DNA of 64,000 bases from Kitasatospora mediocidica KCTC 9733 (GCF_000744225.1 NZ_JQLN01000005.1:1821001-1885000), one strand, 5' to 3'; positions 50,840 to 60,010 are shown, counted from the stretch's first letter. Made by a program: numbers and translations. Notes: generated from the sequence alone by a model not told the origin.

Positions 50840-51125
50840 CTCTTCTCCTCCCCGGCGACCCCCGACGCCGACTTCGACGGCGCCCGGCCCGACCCCGACC
50901 CCGACCCCGGCCTCGTCGCGGCCGCCTGGACCGCCTGGCGCGCCGAGGTGTCCTTCGCCGACACCTTCGTCACCGCCGCACCCGACCTCGACATCCTGGG
51001 CGACGACACCTGGCGAGGAACGGTCTCGCTGCGCTGGGTACTCGTCCACCTGATCGAGGAATACGCCCGCCACAACGGCCATGCCGACCTCCTGCGCGAA
51101 CGCATCGACGGCGCGATCGGCCTCT
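50840..51125 (+). pseudogene. DinB/DUF664 family gene, 5'- and 3'-truncated
   Basis: The frame reads DADFDGARPDPDPDPG, AAWTAWRAEVSFADTF and SLRWVLVHLIEEYARHNGHADLLRERIDGAIG, the conserved C-terminal half of DUF664 (mini-circle-type DinB) proteins. The N-terminal half with the first metal ligands is missing and upstream codons are Arg-rich nonsense. The normal stop after RIDGA is also lost; the frame runs on into the MarR gene on the other strand. Confidence 0.75.
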
Positions 51126-51147
51126 GGGCCCGAGCGCCCGCCGACTG

Positions 51148-51633
51148 TCACTTCCTGGCGCTGCGGATGTCGTTCAGTGACTCCTCCAGAACACCCTTCG
51201 CCCGGCTGAACCAGTCCGCGATCACGGCCACCTCGTCAGCCGTGTAGTCGGTGAACAGCGCCCCGATGCGCTCGTAGAACGGACCGTAGACCTCCATCAG
51301 GCGGGCCTGCGCGGAGTCCTCCATGACCACGCGCACCCGGCGCCGGTCAACCGGGTCCGCCTCGCGGTGGGCGTACCCGGCCTTCTCCAGCCGGTTGAGC
51401 ACGCCCGTCACGGCGCCGGTGGTCAGCTGCGCCTGCTCGGCGAGGTCGCCGGCGGCCAGCGGCTCGCCGGCCAGCGTCGCCTCGATGACAAAGCCGAGAC
51501 AGGTGAGGTCGGTGACGTTGAGCCCCAGCAGCGAGGCGATGTCCTGTTGCCCGAATTGCGCGAGGGCGACCATCCGGTCCATCGCATACAGAGCCTGCTC
51601 GGTCGTGGCCTCGGGGCGGGGCTTGCCCTCCAC
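51148..51633 (-). CDS. MarR family transcriptional regulator
   Basis: A 161-aa regulator: LAAGDLAEQAQLTTGAVTGVLNRLEKAGYAHREADPVDRRRVRVVME gives the HTH and wing. A palindrome CTAAGT-T-ACTTAG lies 18 bp upstream. Divergent from a small membrane protein gene. Confidence 0.92.
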   Translation of the reverse strand: MEGKPRPEATTEQALYAMDRMVALAQFGQQDIASLLGLNVTDLTCLGFVIEATLAGEPLAAGDLAEQAQLTTGAVTGVLNRLEKAGYAHREADPVDRRRVRVVMEDSAQARLMEVYGPFYERIGALFTDYTADEVAVIADWFSRAKGVLEESLNDIRSARK

Positions 51634-51651
51634 AGGAAATCTCCTTAGGGT

Positions 51652-51664
51652 CTAAGTTACTTAG
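51652..51664. promoter_or_regulatory. MarR operator palindrome
   Basis: CTAAGT-T-ACTTAG within an AT-rich patch between the MarR gene and the divergent gene. The half-site CTAAGT is the same as in the operator at 27545, suggesting related MarR recognition. Confidence 0.72.
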
Positions 51665-51740
51665 CTCGTGAGATATATCGTAGGGTGGCCGCTGCCCCTC
51701 TGGCGTCGGTCGCGGGACCCATCACACCAAATGAGGAGAC

Positions 51741-52094
51741 GTGGGCGCACACGACGATCACGACATGGGTCACACCGTTGCCGGCTGGACCGGAACCGCC
51801 CTGGTCGTCGCCGGTGCCGCCGTCGCGGGCGTGGCGTTCGCGGCAGGCTCCACCGCAGGACTCGGCTGCGGCCTGGCCCTCACCGCCCTCGGGGCCCTCG
51901 CCGCCTGGCTCCTCCACCTCGCGGCCTGGGGCAAGCCCACCGGCCCCCGCCGCTCCGCCGACCGCCCCTGGCGAACCCGCGACGCCGCAGCCCGCCACGG
52001 TCACCCCGACTGCCTCGGCTGCCGCCTCGCCGGCCGCGCCCCCGCAGTCCGCGCGCCCGTCGCAGCCCGCGTCCGCGAGCGTGCCGACGCCTGA
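51741..52094 (+). CDS. Small membrane protein (HGxxPAAW-like)
   Basis: A 117-aa protein, GTG start with GAGGAG upstream. HDDHDMGHTVAGWTGTALVVAGAAVAGVAF resembles the HGxxPAAW motif leading into the first helix; a second helix follows (GLGCGLALTALGALAAWLLHLAAWG). The tail has HGHPDCLGCRLAGR with a CxxC. Common in Streptomyces; function unknown. Confidence 0.75.
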   Translation: MGAHDDHDMGHTVAGWTGTALVVAGAAVAGVAFAAGSTAGLGCGLALTALGALAAWLLHLAAWGKPTGPRRSADRPWRTRDAAARHGHPDCLGCRLAGRAPAVRAPVAARVRERADA

Positions 52095-52155
52095 CGGCGA
52101 TCGACGTTGCTCAACACCGGAGCGCACGGGGGTCCCGACCCGGGATCGAGGCCGG

Positions 52156-52911
52156 CTATCCGAGATCTGACCCCGGCTCGGCGGCGGCCTCCAGGGGTGT
52201 TCGGGTCTTCGTGTGAAGGACGTCGCGGGCCTGGTCCGCAGCCCGGGTGATGCTCTCGGAGACGAAGTCGAGGAAGCGGGCGATGTTCTCCAGGCGGACG
52301 GCGGCCGGGGTGTCGGGTCGGAGGACGCCGACGCCCTGGCGGGCGGTCTCGGCGATCTGGATGGTGCCACGGGCGCTGGCGATCATGGACTGGTACCAGA
52401 CGTCCTCGTCGGCGACGTAGCGCTCGCGGCGGCCTTCGTCGCGTTCCCGGCGGACCAGGCCCTGGCTCTCGAGGAACGTGATCGCTTTGGAGATGGACGC
52501 CGGGCTGACCTGGAGGCGCTGCACGAGTTCGGCCGCGGTGAGGCTGCCCGCGTCGGTGGTGTAGAGGCAGGCCATCAACCGCGCCCCCATCTTGGGGGTG
52601 CCCGCTTGGATGAGGACGGCGGTGAACGCGTCCTCGTACGCCCGCACGGCGTCGGCGTCGCGTCCGTGCGGCTGCTCGGGCGCCTGCGGCTCCCGCGGCG
52701 CGGGCTGGCTGTGCCGGTGGGCGCGGCGTTCGGTGGCGCGGTGGGCCAGGTCGGCGCGGTAGTCGGTCGGGCCGCCGTTGCGCATCACCTCCCGCGTGAT
52801 CGTCGAGGTGGGGCGGTCCAGGCGTCTGGCGATCTCCGCGTAGGCGAGGTCGTCGGCCAGCCCCGACGCGATCTGCTGGCGTTCCTGCTGAGTGAGTCTG
52901 CCTCCCGGCAC
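52156..52911 (-). CDS. GbsR/MarR family regulator with extra N-terminal HTH
   Basis: A 251-aa regulator. Residues 1-45 (RLTQQERQQIASGLADDLAYAEIARRLDRPTSTITREV) form an IS30-transposase-like HTH. Residues 85-190 are a winged-helix GbsR/MarR domain (MGARLMACLYTTDAGSLTAAELVQRLQVSPASISKAITFLESQGLV). A C-terminal helical part follows. It is divergent from the DUF4097-ABC operon, with repeated TGCAACG sites between, and probably controls it. Confidence 0.9.
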   Translation of the reverse strand: MPGGRLTQQERQQIASGLADDLAYAEIARRLDRPTSTITREVMRNGGPTDYRADLAHRATERRAHRHSQPAPREPQAPEQPHGRDADAVRAYEDAFTAVLIQAGTPKMGARLMACLYTTDAGSLTAAELVQRLQVSPASISKAITFLESQGLVRRERDEGRRERYVADEDVWYQSMIASARGTIQIAETARQGVGVLRPDTPAAVRLENIARFLDFVSESITRAADQARDVLHTKTRTPLEAAAEPGSDLG

Positions 52912-52968
52912 CGCGATCTCCCTTCGTCCTCCGTGATGCCCTCACTATAGCGTTCAGTTTCCATCCAT

Positions 52969-53092
52969 TGCAACGAATAGGGCGACTGTCGTTGCATTAG
53001 GCTTCAGAATCACTGCAACGATTCCATGCCATCCACCTGTAGCGATGGCAATTTTGAGCATCTGGGCAGTTGTCGGACAGTGGAATGCAACG
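52969..53092. promoter_or_regulatory. Iterated TGCAACG operator region
   Basis: Four copies of TGCAACG: 52969-52975 (+), 52990-52996 (complement), 53014-53020 (+) and 53086-53092 (+). The first two form an inverted repeat with a 14-bp centre; starts are 21, 24 and 72 bp apart. They fill the AT-richer gap between the GbsR-like gene and the DUF4097 operon. Confidence 0.7.
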
Positions 53093-53135
53093 TAGCGTTT
53101 CCACTGTTCGCAACAACAGTTCAGAGGAGAGAACG

Positions 53136-53798
53136 ATGCAGAAGTTCGCCACCCCCGCCCCGATCGCCGCCGTCCTGGACATCCCTGCGGGGCGCGTGCA
53201 GCTGATCGCCGCCGACCGGGCCGACACCGCGGTCGAGGTCCTGCCCGCGGATGCCTCGAAGAGCCGCGATGTGAAGGCGGCGGAGCAGGCCACGGTCGAC
53301 TACCGCGACGGAGTCCTGCGGATCGAGGTCCCGACCAAGAACCAGTACCTCGGTGCCTCGGGAGCCATCGAGGTGACCATCCAGCTGCCCGCCGGCTCCC
53401 GGGTCGAGGCGAAGACGGCCTGCGCCGAACTGCGGGCCGTCGGCCGCCTGGGCGACGTCGTCTTCGAAGGCGCGTACCGCCAGACCAAGATCGACGAAGC
53501 CGCGAGCCTGCGCCTCACCGCGGTCGACGGCGACGTCGAGGTCGGCCGCCTGGGAGGCCCCGCGCAGATCAGCACCGCCAGGGGTGACATCCGGATCGCC
53601 GAGGCCGTGCGCGGGCAGCTCGTGCTGACCACCCAGATGGGCGACATCTCGGTCGGCGCCGCCGCCGGAGCCTCCGCCTCCCTGGACGCCGGAACCACCC
53701 ACGGCCGCATCAGCAACAGCCTCAAGAACGACGGCACGACCGAGCTCGACATCCACGCGACCACCGCCCACGGCGACATCACCGCCCGCAGCCTCTGA
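53136..53798 (+). CDS. DUF4097 family beta-strand repeat protein
   Basis: A 220-aa protein with repeated short strands ending in G-D-I/V: RLTAVDGDVEVGRLGG, STARGDIRIAEAVRG, TTQMGDISVGAAAG, TTAHGDITARSL. This is a beta-helix-like adhesin fold of unknown function. ATG at 53136 preceded by GAGGAGAG. First gene before the second DrrAB-type module, a combination often seen in Streptomyces. Confidence 0.88.
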   Translation: MQKFATPAPIAAVLDIPAGRVQLIAADRADTAVEVLPADASKSRDVKAAEQATVDYRDGVLRIEVPTKNQYLGASGAIEVTIQLPAGSRVEAKTACAELRAVGRLGDVVFEGAYRQTKIDEAASLRLTAVDGDVEVGRLGGPAQISTARGDIRIAEAVRGQLVLTTQMGDISVGAAAGASASLDAGTTHGRISNSLKNDGTTELDIHATTAHGDITARSL

Positions 53799-53820
53799 TC
53801 CGCAGCGTCTGCCCCCGCAG

Positions 53821-53876
53821 CCTCCGACCCACAGCCTCCGACCCACAGCCTCCGACCCACAGCCTCCGACCTGCAC
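53821..53876. repeat. 14-bp tandem repeat CCTCCGACCCACAG
   Basis: Three exact and one partial copy between the DUF4097 gene and the ABC ATPase gene. Possibly slippage-derived. Confidence 0.85.
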
Positions 53877-53911
53877 CCGCTGATCAGCAGCACCTGAGGA
53901 GCACTCTCACC

Positions 53912-54874
53912 ATGACCAACCTGGCCATCGCGGCGAACGGGCTGCGCAAGTCCTACGACGACAAGGTCGTGCTCGACGGCGTCGACCTGGCCGTGCCCGA
54001 AGGGACGATCTTCTCCCTGCTCGGCCCGAACGGCGCCGGCAAGACCACCGCCGTGAAGATCCTCTCCACCCTCGTCTCCGCCGACCCGGGCACCGGCGAC
54101 ATCCACATCGGCGGCCACGACCTGGCCGCCGATCCCCAGGCGGTGCGCGCCGCGATCGGCGTCACGGGGCAGTTCTCCGCCGTCGACGGGCTGATCACCG
54201 GCGAGGAGAACATGCTCCTCATGGCGGACCTGCACCACCTCTCCCGCAGCGAAGGGCGGCGCACCGCAGCCGAGTTGCTGGAGCGCTTCGACCTGGTCGA
54301 GGCGGCGGGGAAGCCCGCCTCCAGCTACTCCGGCGGCATGAAGCGCCGCCTGGACATCGCCATGACGCTGGTGGGAAACCCGCGGATCATCTTCCTCGAC
54401 GAGCCGACCACCGGCCTCGACCCGCGCTCCCGGCACACCATGTGGCAGATCATCCGCGAGCTGGTCCGCGAGGGCGTCACCGTCTTCCTCACCACCCAGT
54501 ACCTGGAGGAGGCCGACCAACTCGCCGACCGTATCGCCGTCCTCAACGACGGCAGGATCGCCGCCGAGGGCACCGCCGACCAGCTGAAGCGGCTGGTCCC
54601 CGGCGGGCACGTGCGACTGCGCTTCGCCGACCCGGCCGCCTACCGGAACGCCGCCCTCGCCCTACGCGGGGCCACCCGGGACGACAAGGCCCTGGCCCTG
54701 CAGATCCCCAGCGACGGCAGCCAGCGCGACCTGCGCGCCATCCTCGACCGCCTGGACACCGCCGCCGTCGAAGCGGACGAGCTGACCGTGCACACCCCCG
54801 ACCTCGACGACGTGTTCTTCGCCCTCACCGGCGGCGCAGACATCCCCAACCAGCCCAAGGAGAACGCCCGATGA
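53912..54874 (+). CDS. ABC transporter ATPase, DrrA-like
   Basis: A 320-aa ATPase: Walker A LLGPNGAGKTTAVKIL, Q-loop GVTGQFSAVDGLITGEEN, signature YSGGMKRRLDIAM, Walker B RIIFLDEPTTGLDPRSR, C-terminal LDDVFFALTG. Strongly similar in sequence and layout to the ATPase at 43706, indicating duplication or parallel gain. Coupled to its permease by 4 bp. Confidence 0.95.
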   Translation: MTNLAIAANGLRKSYDDKVVLDGVDLAVPEGTIFSLLGPNGAGKTTAVKILSTLVSADPGTGDIHIGGHDLAADPQAVRAAIGVTGQFSAVDGLITGEENMLLMADLHHLSRSEGRRTAAELLERFDLVEAAGKPASSYSGGMKRRLDIAMTLVGNPRIIFLDEPTTGLDPRSRHTMWQIIRELVREGVTVFLTTQYLEEADQLADRIAVLNDGRIAAEGTADQLKRLVPGGHVRLRFADPAAYRNAALALRGATRDDKALALQIPSDGSQRDLRAILDRLDTAAVEADELTVHTPDLDDVFFALTGGADIPNQPKENAR

Positions 54875-55662
54875 GCTCCCTGTCCCTCGCCGTACGCGAC
54901 TCTTCGACGATGCTGCGCCGCAACCTCCTGCACGCCCGCCGCTACCCGTCACTGACCCTGAACCTGCTGCTCACCCCGATCATGCTGCTGCTGCTCTTCG
55001 TCTACGTCTTCGGCGGCACGATGAGCGCGGGCATCGGCGGCGGCACTCCGGACCGATCCGCCTACATCGCCTACGTCGTCCCGGGTCTGCTGCTGATGAC
55101 CATCGGCAGCACCGTGATCGGAACCGCGGTGTCCGTCTGCAACGACATGACCGAGGGCATCATGGCGCGCTTCCGCACCATGGCGATCCACCGTCCCTCG
55201 GTGCTCGTCGGGCACGTCGTCGGCAGCGTGCTGCAGTCGGTCGCCAGCGTGCTCCTCGTCGGCGCCGTCGCCCTGGCCATCGGCTTCCGCTCCAAGGACG
55301 CGACCGCCCTGAAGTGGCTGGCGGCGTTCGGGCTGCTCGTCCTCTTCGCCCTGGCGCTCACCTGGATCGCGGTCGGGATGGGCCTGATCAGCCCGAACGC
55401 CGAGGCCGCCGGCAACAACGCGATGCCGCTGATCCTGCTGCCACTGCTCTCCAGCGCCTTCACCCCGATCCACTCCATGCCCGGCTGGTTCCAACCCATC
55501 GCCCAGTACCAGCCGTTCACGCCCACCATCGAAACCCTGCGCGGCCTGCTCCTCGGCACCGCGATCGGCCACAACGGGTGGCTCGCCGTCGCCTGGTGCG
55601 TGGGCCTCGCGCTGCTCGGCTACTTCTGGTCGACCTCGACGTTCAACCGCGACCCGAAGTAA
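54871..55662 (+). CDS. ABC-2 type permease, DrrB-like
   Basis: A 263-aa membrane protein with six helices: RYPSLTLNLLLTPIMLLLLFVYVFGG, YIAYVVPGLLLMTIGSTVIG, then NDMTEGIMARFRTMAIHR. Partner of the preceding ATPase for drug or lipid export. Confidence 0.94.
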   Translation: MSSLSLAVRDSSTMLRRNLLHARRYPSLTLNLLLTPIMLLLLFVYVFGGTMSAGIGGGTPDRSAYIAYVVPGLLLMTIGSTVIGTAVSVCNDMTEGIMARFRTMAIHRPSVLVGHVVGSVLQSVASVLLVGAVALAIGFRSKDATALKWLAAFGLLVLFALALTWIAVGMGLISPNAEAAGNNAMPLILLPLLSSAFTPIHSMPGWFQPIAQYQPFTPTIETLRGLLLGTAIGHNGWLAVAWCVGLALLGYFWSTSTFNRDPK

Positions 55663-55790
55663 CCGTGATGCCGGCGCGGGTCACCTCCCGCAGCTCACCC
55701 GCCCTGGGGCGGCGTGCTCCGACACCGCGTCGGCGCCCGCCGCCCCGTCGGCGTTCCCGGCCCGACGCCTGACTCGCGCCGCCGACGGAG

Positions 55791-57026
55791 TCAGGCGGCC
55801 GCAGTCGCCTCCGCACCTTCTGGACGGCTTCGGGTCTCCTGCCGCACCACACGCCGGCGCCGGGACGGGATGCCCGCGGTCGGGTTGGCCACGCCCCAGG
55901 CCGCGCCCCGGCAGATCAGTTCCTTGTAGAGGGCGGCCACCCGGCCCGTGAGGGCGCGGCTGACCGTGCGGTCGTCGGCGGTGACGAACTGGACCAGGCC
56001 CTCCTTGCGGCCGAGCGAGATGCACTGCTGGAAGTAGCGGATGGTGACCCGGGGGACCTTGGTGCCGGTGAGACGGGCGGCGAGCGCGTCGGCGGCCTGC
56101 CAGGCCATCGGAACACCCGAGGCACAGGACATCCGCAGGGGCTTTCCGGCCGGGCCGATCGCCATCGCCGCGTCGCCGACGGCGTACACGTCCGGGTGGG
56201 AGACCGAGCGCATCGTGGAGTCGACCACGATCTGGCCGCGGTCGGTGACTTCCAGGGTGCTGGCACGGGCGATCGGGTGGACGGCGAAGCCGGTGGTCCA
56301 GACGGTGACCTCGGCGGGGATCGTCGTGCCGTCGGCCGTCGTCACGCAGTCCGCCCGCACGGCGGTGACCGCCGTGTCTTCGTGGACCGTGATGCCGAGC
56401 TCGTCCACCACCTTCCGCAGGTGGGCGCGGCCCCGCTCCGAGAGCCAGTCGCCGAGAGCGCCGCTAGTCACCAGGGCGACATCGAGGTCCGGGCGAGCCT
56501 CGGCGATCTCGGTCGCGGCCTCCAGGCCGGTCAGGCCGCCGCCGACCACGACCACGGCCCGGCCGGCGCCCAGGGCGGCCAGGCGCTCGCGCAGGCGCAG
56601 GGCCCCGGGGCGGCTGGAGACCTCGTGGGCGTGGTCGGCGGTGCCGGGAACGCCCTCGTCGTTCCAGCCGCTGCCGAGTGCGTAGACCAGCGTGTCGTAC
56701 GCGAGTTCCTCCCGCGCGGGGCCGTCCACGGCGGCGACCGTCACCGTCTTGCGGTCCACGTCCACGGCGGTGACCCTCGCGAGCTTCAGCTCCACGCCCG
56801 CGCCTGTGCCCGCGCCTGTGCCCGCTCCCGCGAACATCTCGCTGAACGGGCGGGGTGCGAGGTCCTGGCCGGCCGCGAGCTGGTGCAGCCGGACACGCTC
56901 GACGAAGTCGGGCTCGGGGTTGACGAGGGTGATGGTGACGTCCTCGCTGTGCAGCCTCCTGGCGAGGCGGCCGGCGGCGACGGCTCCGGTGTAGCCGGCG
57001 CCGAGGACGACGATGCTGTGCTGCAT
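55791..57026 (-). CDS. NAD(P)/FAD-dependent oxidoreductase, NDH-2-like
   Basis: A 411-aa flavoprotein. The FAD-binding IVVLGAGYTGAVAAGRLARRL, the NAD-binding VVVVGGGLTGLEAATEIAE, and the second FAD motif VYAVGDAAMA are present. There is no C-terminal membrane helix. Position next to an ECF41 sigma gene fits the known association of ECF41 with oxidoreductases. Start ATG 57026. It carries an imperfect (GTGAGA)-type insertion coding GAGTGAGTGAG near residue 90. Confidence 0.92.
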   Translation of the reverse strand: MQHSIVVLGAGYTGAVAAGRLARRLHSEDVTITLVNPEPDFVERVRLHQLAAGQDLAPRPFSEMFAGAGTGAGTGAGVELKLARVTAVDVDRKTVTVAAVDGPAREELAYDTLVYALGSGWNDEGVPGTADHAHEVSSRPGALRLRERLAALGAGRAVVVVGGGLTGLEAATEIAEARPDLDVALVTSGALGDWLSERGRAHLRKVVDELGITVHEDTAVTAVRADCVTTADGTTIPAEVTVWTTGFAVHPIARASTLEVTDRGQIVVDSTMRSVSHPDVYAVGDAAMAIGPAGKPLRMSCASGVPMAWQAADALAARLTGTKVPRVTIRYFQQCISLGRKEGLVQFVTADDRTVSRALTGRVAALYKELICRGAAWGVANPTAGIPSRRRRVVRQETRSRPEGAEATAAA

Positions 57027-57151
57027 GTGCCTGCTCCTGTCTGCGTGGGGTCCGCCGTTGTCCTGCGCGGTTCCGCCCCTTGAACCGGGCAGCCCGGCGT
57101 TTCCTGACAGGATCGGGGTGTGAGGCACGTCACAGCGTGCGTCGGGTCGGA

Positions 57152-58096
57152 TCAGAGGATGTGGAGCGGGGATTCCCCGTGGTCCGCGGCGGCCCACCGC
57201 CCGGTCGCGCGGACCAGCTTGTCGGGGTTGACCTGGCTGCGGACCCCGGCGATGCCCTCCGCCGTGACCTCCAGGCACGTGACCCCGATGACCCGGCCGT
57301 CCACGACCGCCACGAGGGCGGCCTCGCCGTTGGCGGTCGTGGCGTGGATCTCGGGCGCGCCGCCGACATAGGCCCGCTTGGCCTCGCTGGGCCTGAACAG
57401 GCCGCGCAGGAACTTGGCGACCGCGAGCGCCCCCTCGCACGCCTTCGCACGGGCCGGGACCTTCCCGCCGCCGTCGCCCACCGAGACGGCGTCCTCGGTG
57501 AGCAGGCGTACGAGCGGTTCGGTACGGCCGCTGGTCGCCGCGGCCAGGAACTCCTCGACGATCCTGCGAGCGGCGGCCGCGTCGATCTCGGTGCGCGCCC
57601 TGCCGTCCGCGACGTGCTTCTTGGCCCGGTGGTAGATCTGCTGACTGGCGGCCTCGGTGATGTCCAGGATCTCGGCGATCTCCCGGTGCGGGCAGTCAAA
57701 GGCCTCGCGCAGCACGTACACCGCCCGCTCGTTGGGCGACAGGCGCTCCAGCAGGACGAGGACGGCGTACGACACCGACTCGCGCTGCTCCACGGTGTCG
57801 GCCGGACCGAGCATCGGATCCCCGGCGAGCAGCGGCTCGGGGAGCCACTGCCCCACATACGTCTCACGCCGGGCGCGTGCCGAAGTGAGCTGATTGAGGC
57901 AGAAGTTGGTGAGGACCTTCGTCAGCCAGGCCTCAGGCACCTCGATCCGCTCGACGTCCGTCGCCTGCCACCGCAGGAACGTCTCCTGAACGGCGTCCTC
58001 CGCCTCACCCGCCGAGCCGAGCAGCCGGTACGCAACAGCCTCCAGCCGCGGCCTGGCAGCCTCGAACCGGTCCACGTCGCTCATGCTCAGGGCCAT
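57152..58096 (-). CDS. ECF41 (SigJ-like) sigma factor with SnoaL C-terminal domain
   Basis: About 314 aa: sigma2 (LEAVAYRLLGSAGEAEDAVQETFLRW), sigma4 (LSPNERAVYVLREAFDCPHREIAEILDITEAASQQIYHRAKKHV), then a SnoaL-2 domain (ARRIVEEFLAAATSGRTEPLVRLLTEDAV). In ECF41 factors this extension modulates activity in place of a separate anti-sigma. Starts at 58096 or 58084. Upstream of the oxidoreductase gene on the same strand, a likely target. Confidence 0.94.
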   Translation of the reverse strand: MALSMSDVDRFEAARPRLEAVAYRLLGSAGEAEDAVQETFLRWQATDVERIEVPEAWLTKVLTNFCLNQLTSARARRETYVGQWLPEPLLAGDPMLGPADTVEQRESVSYAVLVLLERLSPNERAVYVLREAFDCPHREIAEILDITEAASQQIYHRAKKHVADGRARTEIDAAAARRIVEEFLAAATSGRTEPLVRLLTEDAVSVGDGGGKVPARAKACEGALAVAKFLRGLFRPSEAKRAYVGGAPEIHATTANGEAALVAVVDGRVIGVTCLEVTAEGIAGVRSQVNPDKLVRATGRWAAADHGESPLHIL

Positions 58097-58239
58097 GCCC
58101 GCGGATCCTACCCGCCCTGCCAACACAACGTCAGCCGCGAGCAGGTCGTGATCGTGGCGCTCGTCGCTCGTTCCCCCAACCGGCTGATCACCCCGGCGGG
58201 TCGAGGGTCGAGCGCCGGGACTCCTGGGATCATCCGCCC

Positions 58240-59856
58240 ATGACGACTGGAACGGGTGCCCCCGTGAAGACGGCAACGGCGCGGCTTGTCATCCTTACGC
58301 TGGCGGCCGGGCAGTTCCTGATGGCACTCGACAGCTCGGTGATGAACGTCTCGATCGCGACGGTGGCCCAGGACCTGGACACGACGGTGACCGGGATCCA
58401 GGGGGCCATCACGGCCTACACGCTCGTGATGGCGATGTTCATGATCCTCGGCGGGAAGGTCGGCGCGCTCGTCGGCCGCAAGCGTGCGTTCATGATCGGC
58501 TGTGTCGTCTATGCATCCGGGTCCCTGACCACGGCGCTCGCACCGAACCTGACGGTCCTCCTGATCGGCTGGGCATTCCTCGAGGGGATCGGAGCAGCGC
58601 TGATCATGCCCGCAATCGTGGCGCTCGTCGCCGGCAACTTCCCCCCGGAGCGGCGGCCGGCCGCCTATGGGCTCGTCGCGGCGGCAGGGGCGATCGCCAT
58701 CGCGCTGGGGCCGATCATCGGTGGTGTCGCGACGACGTACTTCTCCTGGCGGTGGGTCTTCGCCGGCGAGGTCGTGATCGTAGTCGGCATTCTGGCCCTC
58801 GCCCGCCGCGTCAGCGACACGCCACCCGGCAGACGACCGCGCATCGATCTCGTTGGCGCCTGCCTCAGTGCCGCTGGGCTCGGGGTCTTCGTTTACGGTG
58901 TGCTCCGCTCGGACGACTGGGGCTGGTTCACGCCGAAGCCGGATGCGCCCTCCTGGCTCGGGATCTCCATGGTCGTGTGGCTCATGCTGGGAGGAATGCT
59001 CCTGGTGTGGGTCTTCTTCCGCTGGGAGAGCCACCTTGTGGAGCAGCACAAGGAACCGCTCGTGGACCCGGGGCTCATGCGGAACCGGCAGCTCACCGGC
59101 GGACTGACGATGTTCTTCTTCCAGTTCCTCGTGCAGATGGGTGTGTTCTTCGTCGTCCCGCTGTACCTGTCCGTAGCACTTGGCCTGTCCGCGCTCGCGA
59201 CGGGCGTACGCATCCTCCCGCTGTCCGTCACGCTGCTCGCGGCGGCGGTCGCGGTCCCGCGCCTGCTCCCGAACGTGTCGCCGCGGCTGATCGTGCGGCT
59301 CGGGATCCTCTCGATGCTCGCGGGTACCGTCGTCCTGCTTGCTGCTCTCGACACCGATGCCGGCGGGGGAATCGTCACGATTCCACTCCTGTTGATCGGC
59401 CTCGGCATCGGCCTGCTCGCATCCCAGCTCGGGGCGGTCACCGTGTCCGCGGTACCGGATGAGCAGAGCGCCGAAGTGGGCGGGATCCAGAACACCGTCA
59501 CCAATCTCGGCGCCTCGATCGGAACAGCACTCGCCGGGTCGATCCTGATCACGATGATGACGAGCTCGTTCATCACCAACATCGAGCAGAGCCCGGCGAT
59601 CCCACCCCAGGTCAAGAGTCAGGCGAGCGTCGAACTCCAGGGCGGCGTGCCCTTCCTGTCGGACACGCAGCTCCAGGACGCCCTCGCGCAAGCGGGCGCG
59701 AGCGCGGAGACGACCCACGCGGCGCTCGACGCGAACAGCGACGCGAGGATCGACGGCCTGCGTGCCGCGCTGGCCCTCCTCGCCCTCGCCTCGGTCGTCG
59801 CACTGTTCTTCGTCCAACGGATCCCGACGGCCCAGCCTCGCGCCACGGCCAAGTAG
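58240..59856 (+). CDS. MFS drug exporter, DHA2 (EmrB/QacA) family
   Basis: A 538-aa transporter with 14 membrane helices. The DHA2 motif LDSSVMNVSIATVAQDLDTT is in helix 1 and GGKVGALVGRKRAFMIG in loop 2-3; GIQNTVTNLGASIGTALAGSILI is in the late helices. The C-terminus has a short helix and VVALFFVQRIP. Divergent from the ECF41 gene. Substrate unknown. Confidence 0.93.
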   Translation: MTTGTGAPVKTATARLVILTLAAGQFLMALDSSVMNVSIATVAQDLDTTVTGIQGAITAYTLVMAMFMILGGKVGALVGRKRAFMIGCVVYASGSLTTALAPNLTVLLIGWAFLEGIGAALIMPAIVALVAGNFPPERRPAAYGLVAAAGAIAIALGPIIGGVATTYFSWRWVFAGEVVIVVGILALARRVSDTPPGRRPRIDLVGACLSAAGLGVFVYGVLRSDDWGWFTPKPDAPSWLGISMVVWLMLGGMLLVWVFFRWESHLVEQHKEPLVDPGLMRNRQLTGGLTMFFFQFLVQMGVFFVVPLYLSVALGLSALATGVRILPLSVTLLAAAVAVPRLLPNVSPRLIVRLGILSMLAGTVVLLAALDTDAGGGIVTIPLLLIGLGIGLLASQLGAVTVSAVPDEQSAEVGGIQNTVTNLGASIGTALAGSILITMMTSSFITNIEQSPAIPPQVKSQASVELQGGVPFLSDTQLQDALAQAGASAETTHAALDANSDARIDGLRAALALLALASVVALFFVQRIPTAQPRATAK

Positions 59857-59973
59857 CGGAGCCAACGGACGCTCCTGCGCCATCTACGTCGACGAAGCGC
59901 GATCGAGAACGGGTCAGGAGATCCTGCGGGACGTGATTTCTCCCAGCGGTTCTCCCAGGGCCCGGAAAAGCAG

Positions 59974-60010
59974 TCAGGGCCGGTGCTCCTTGCGGAGCAC
60001 CGGCCCTGAG
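59974..60010. terminator. Perfect hairpin left of tRNA-Pro-like fragment
   Basis: Arms TCAGGGCCGGTGCTCC and GGAGCACCGGCCCTGA. The same layout as the tRNA-Ser array: terminator, then tRNA 3' fragment. Confidence 0.85.

Noticed and set aside
53821..53876. 14-bp tandem repeat as a CRISPR array
   Set aside because: Units are contiguous with no spacers and far too short; no cas genes are present in the window.
55663..55790. Possible small gene after the second DrrB-like permease
   Set aside because: Arg/Pro-rich translation in all frames, no ribosome-binding site and no conserved motif.
58108..59883. 591-aa minus-strand frame opposite the DHA2 exporter
   Set aside because: Hydrophilic Arg/Glu/Asp/His-rich mirror of a membrane protein gene; no domain.
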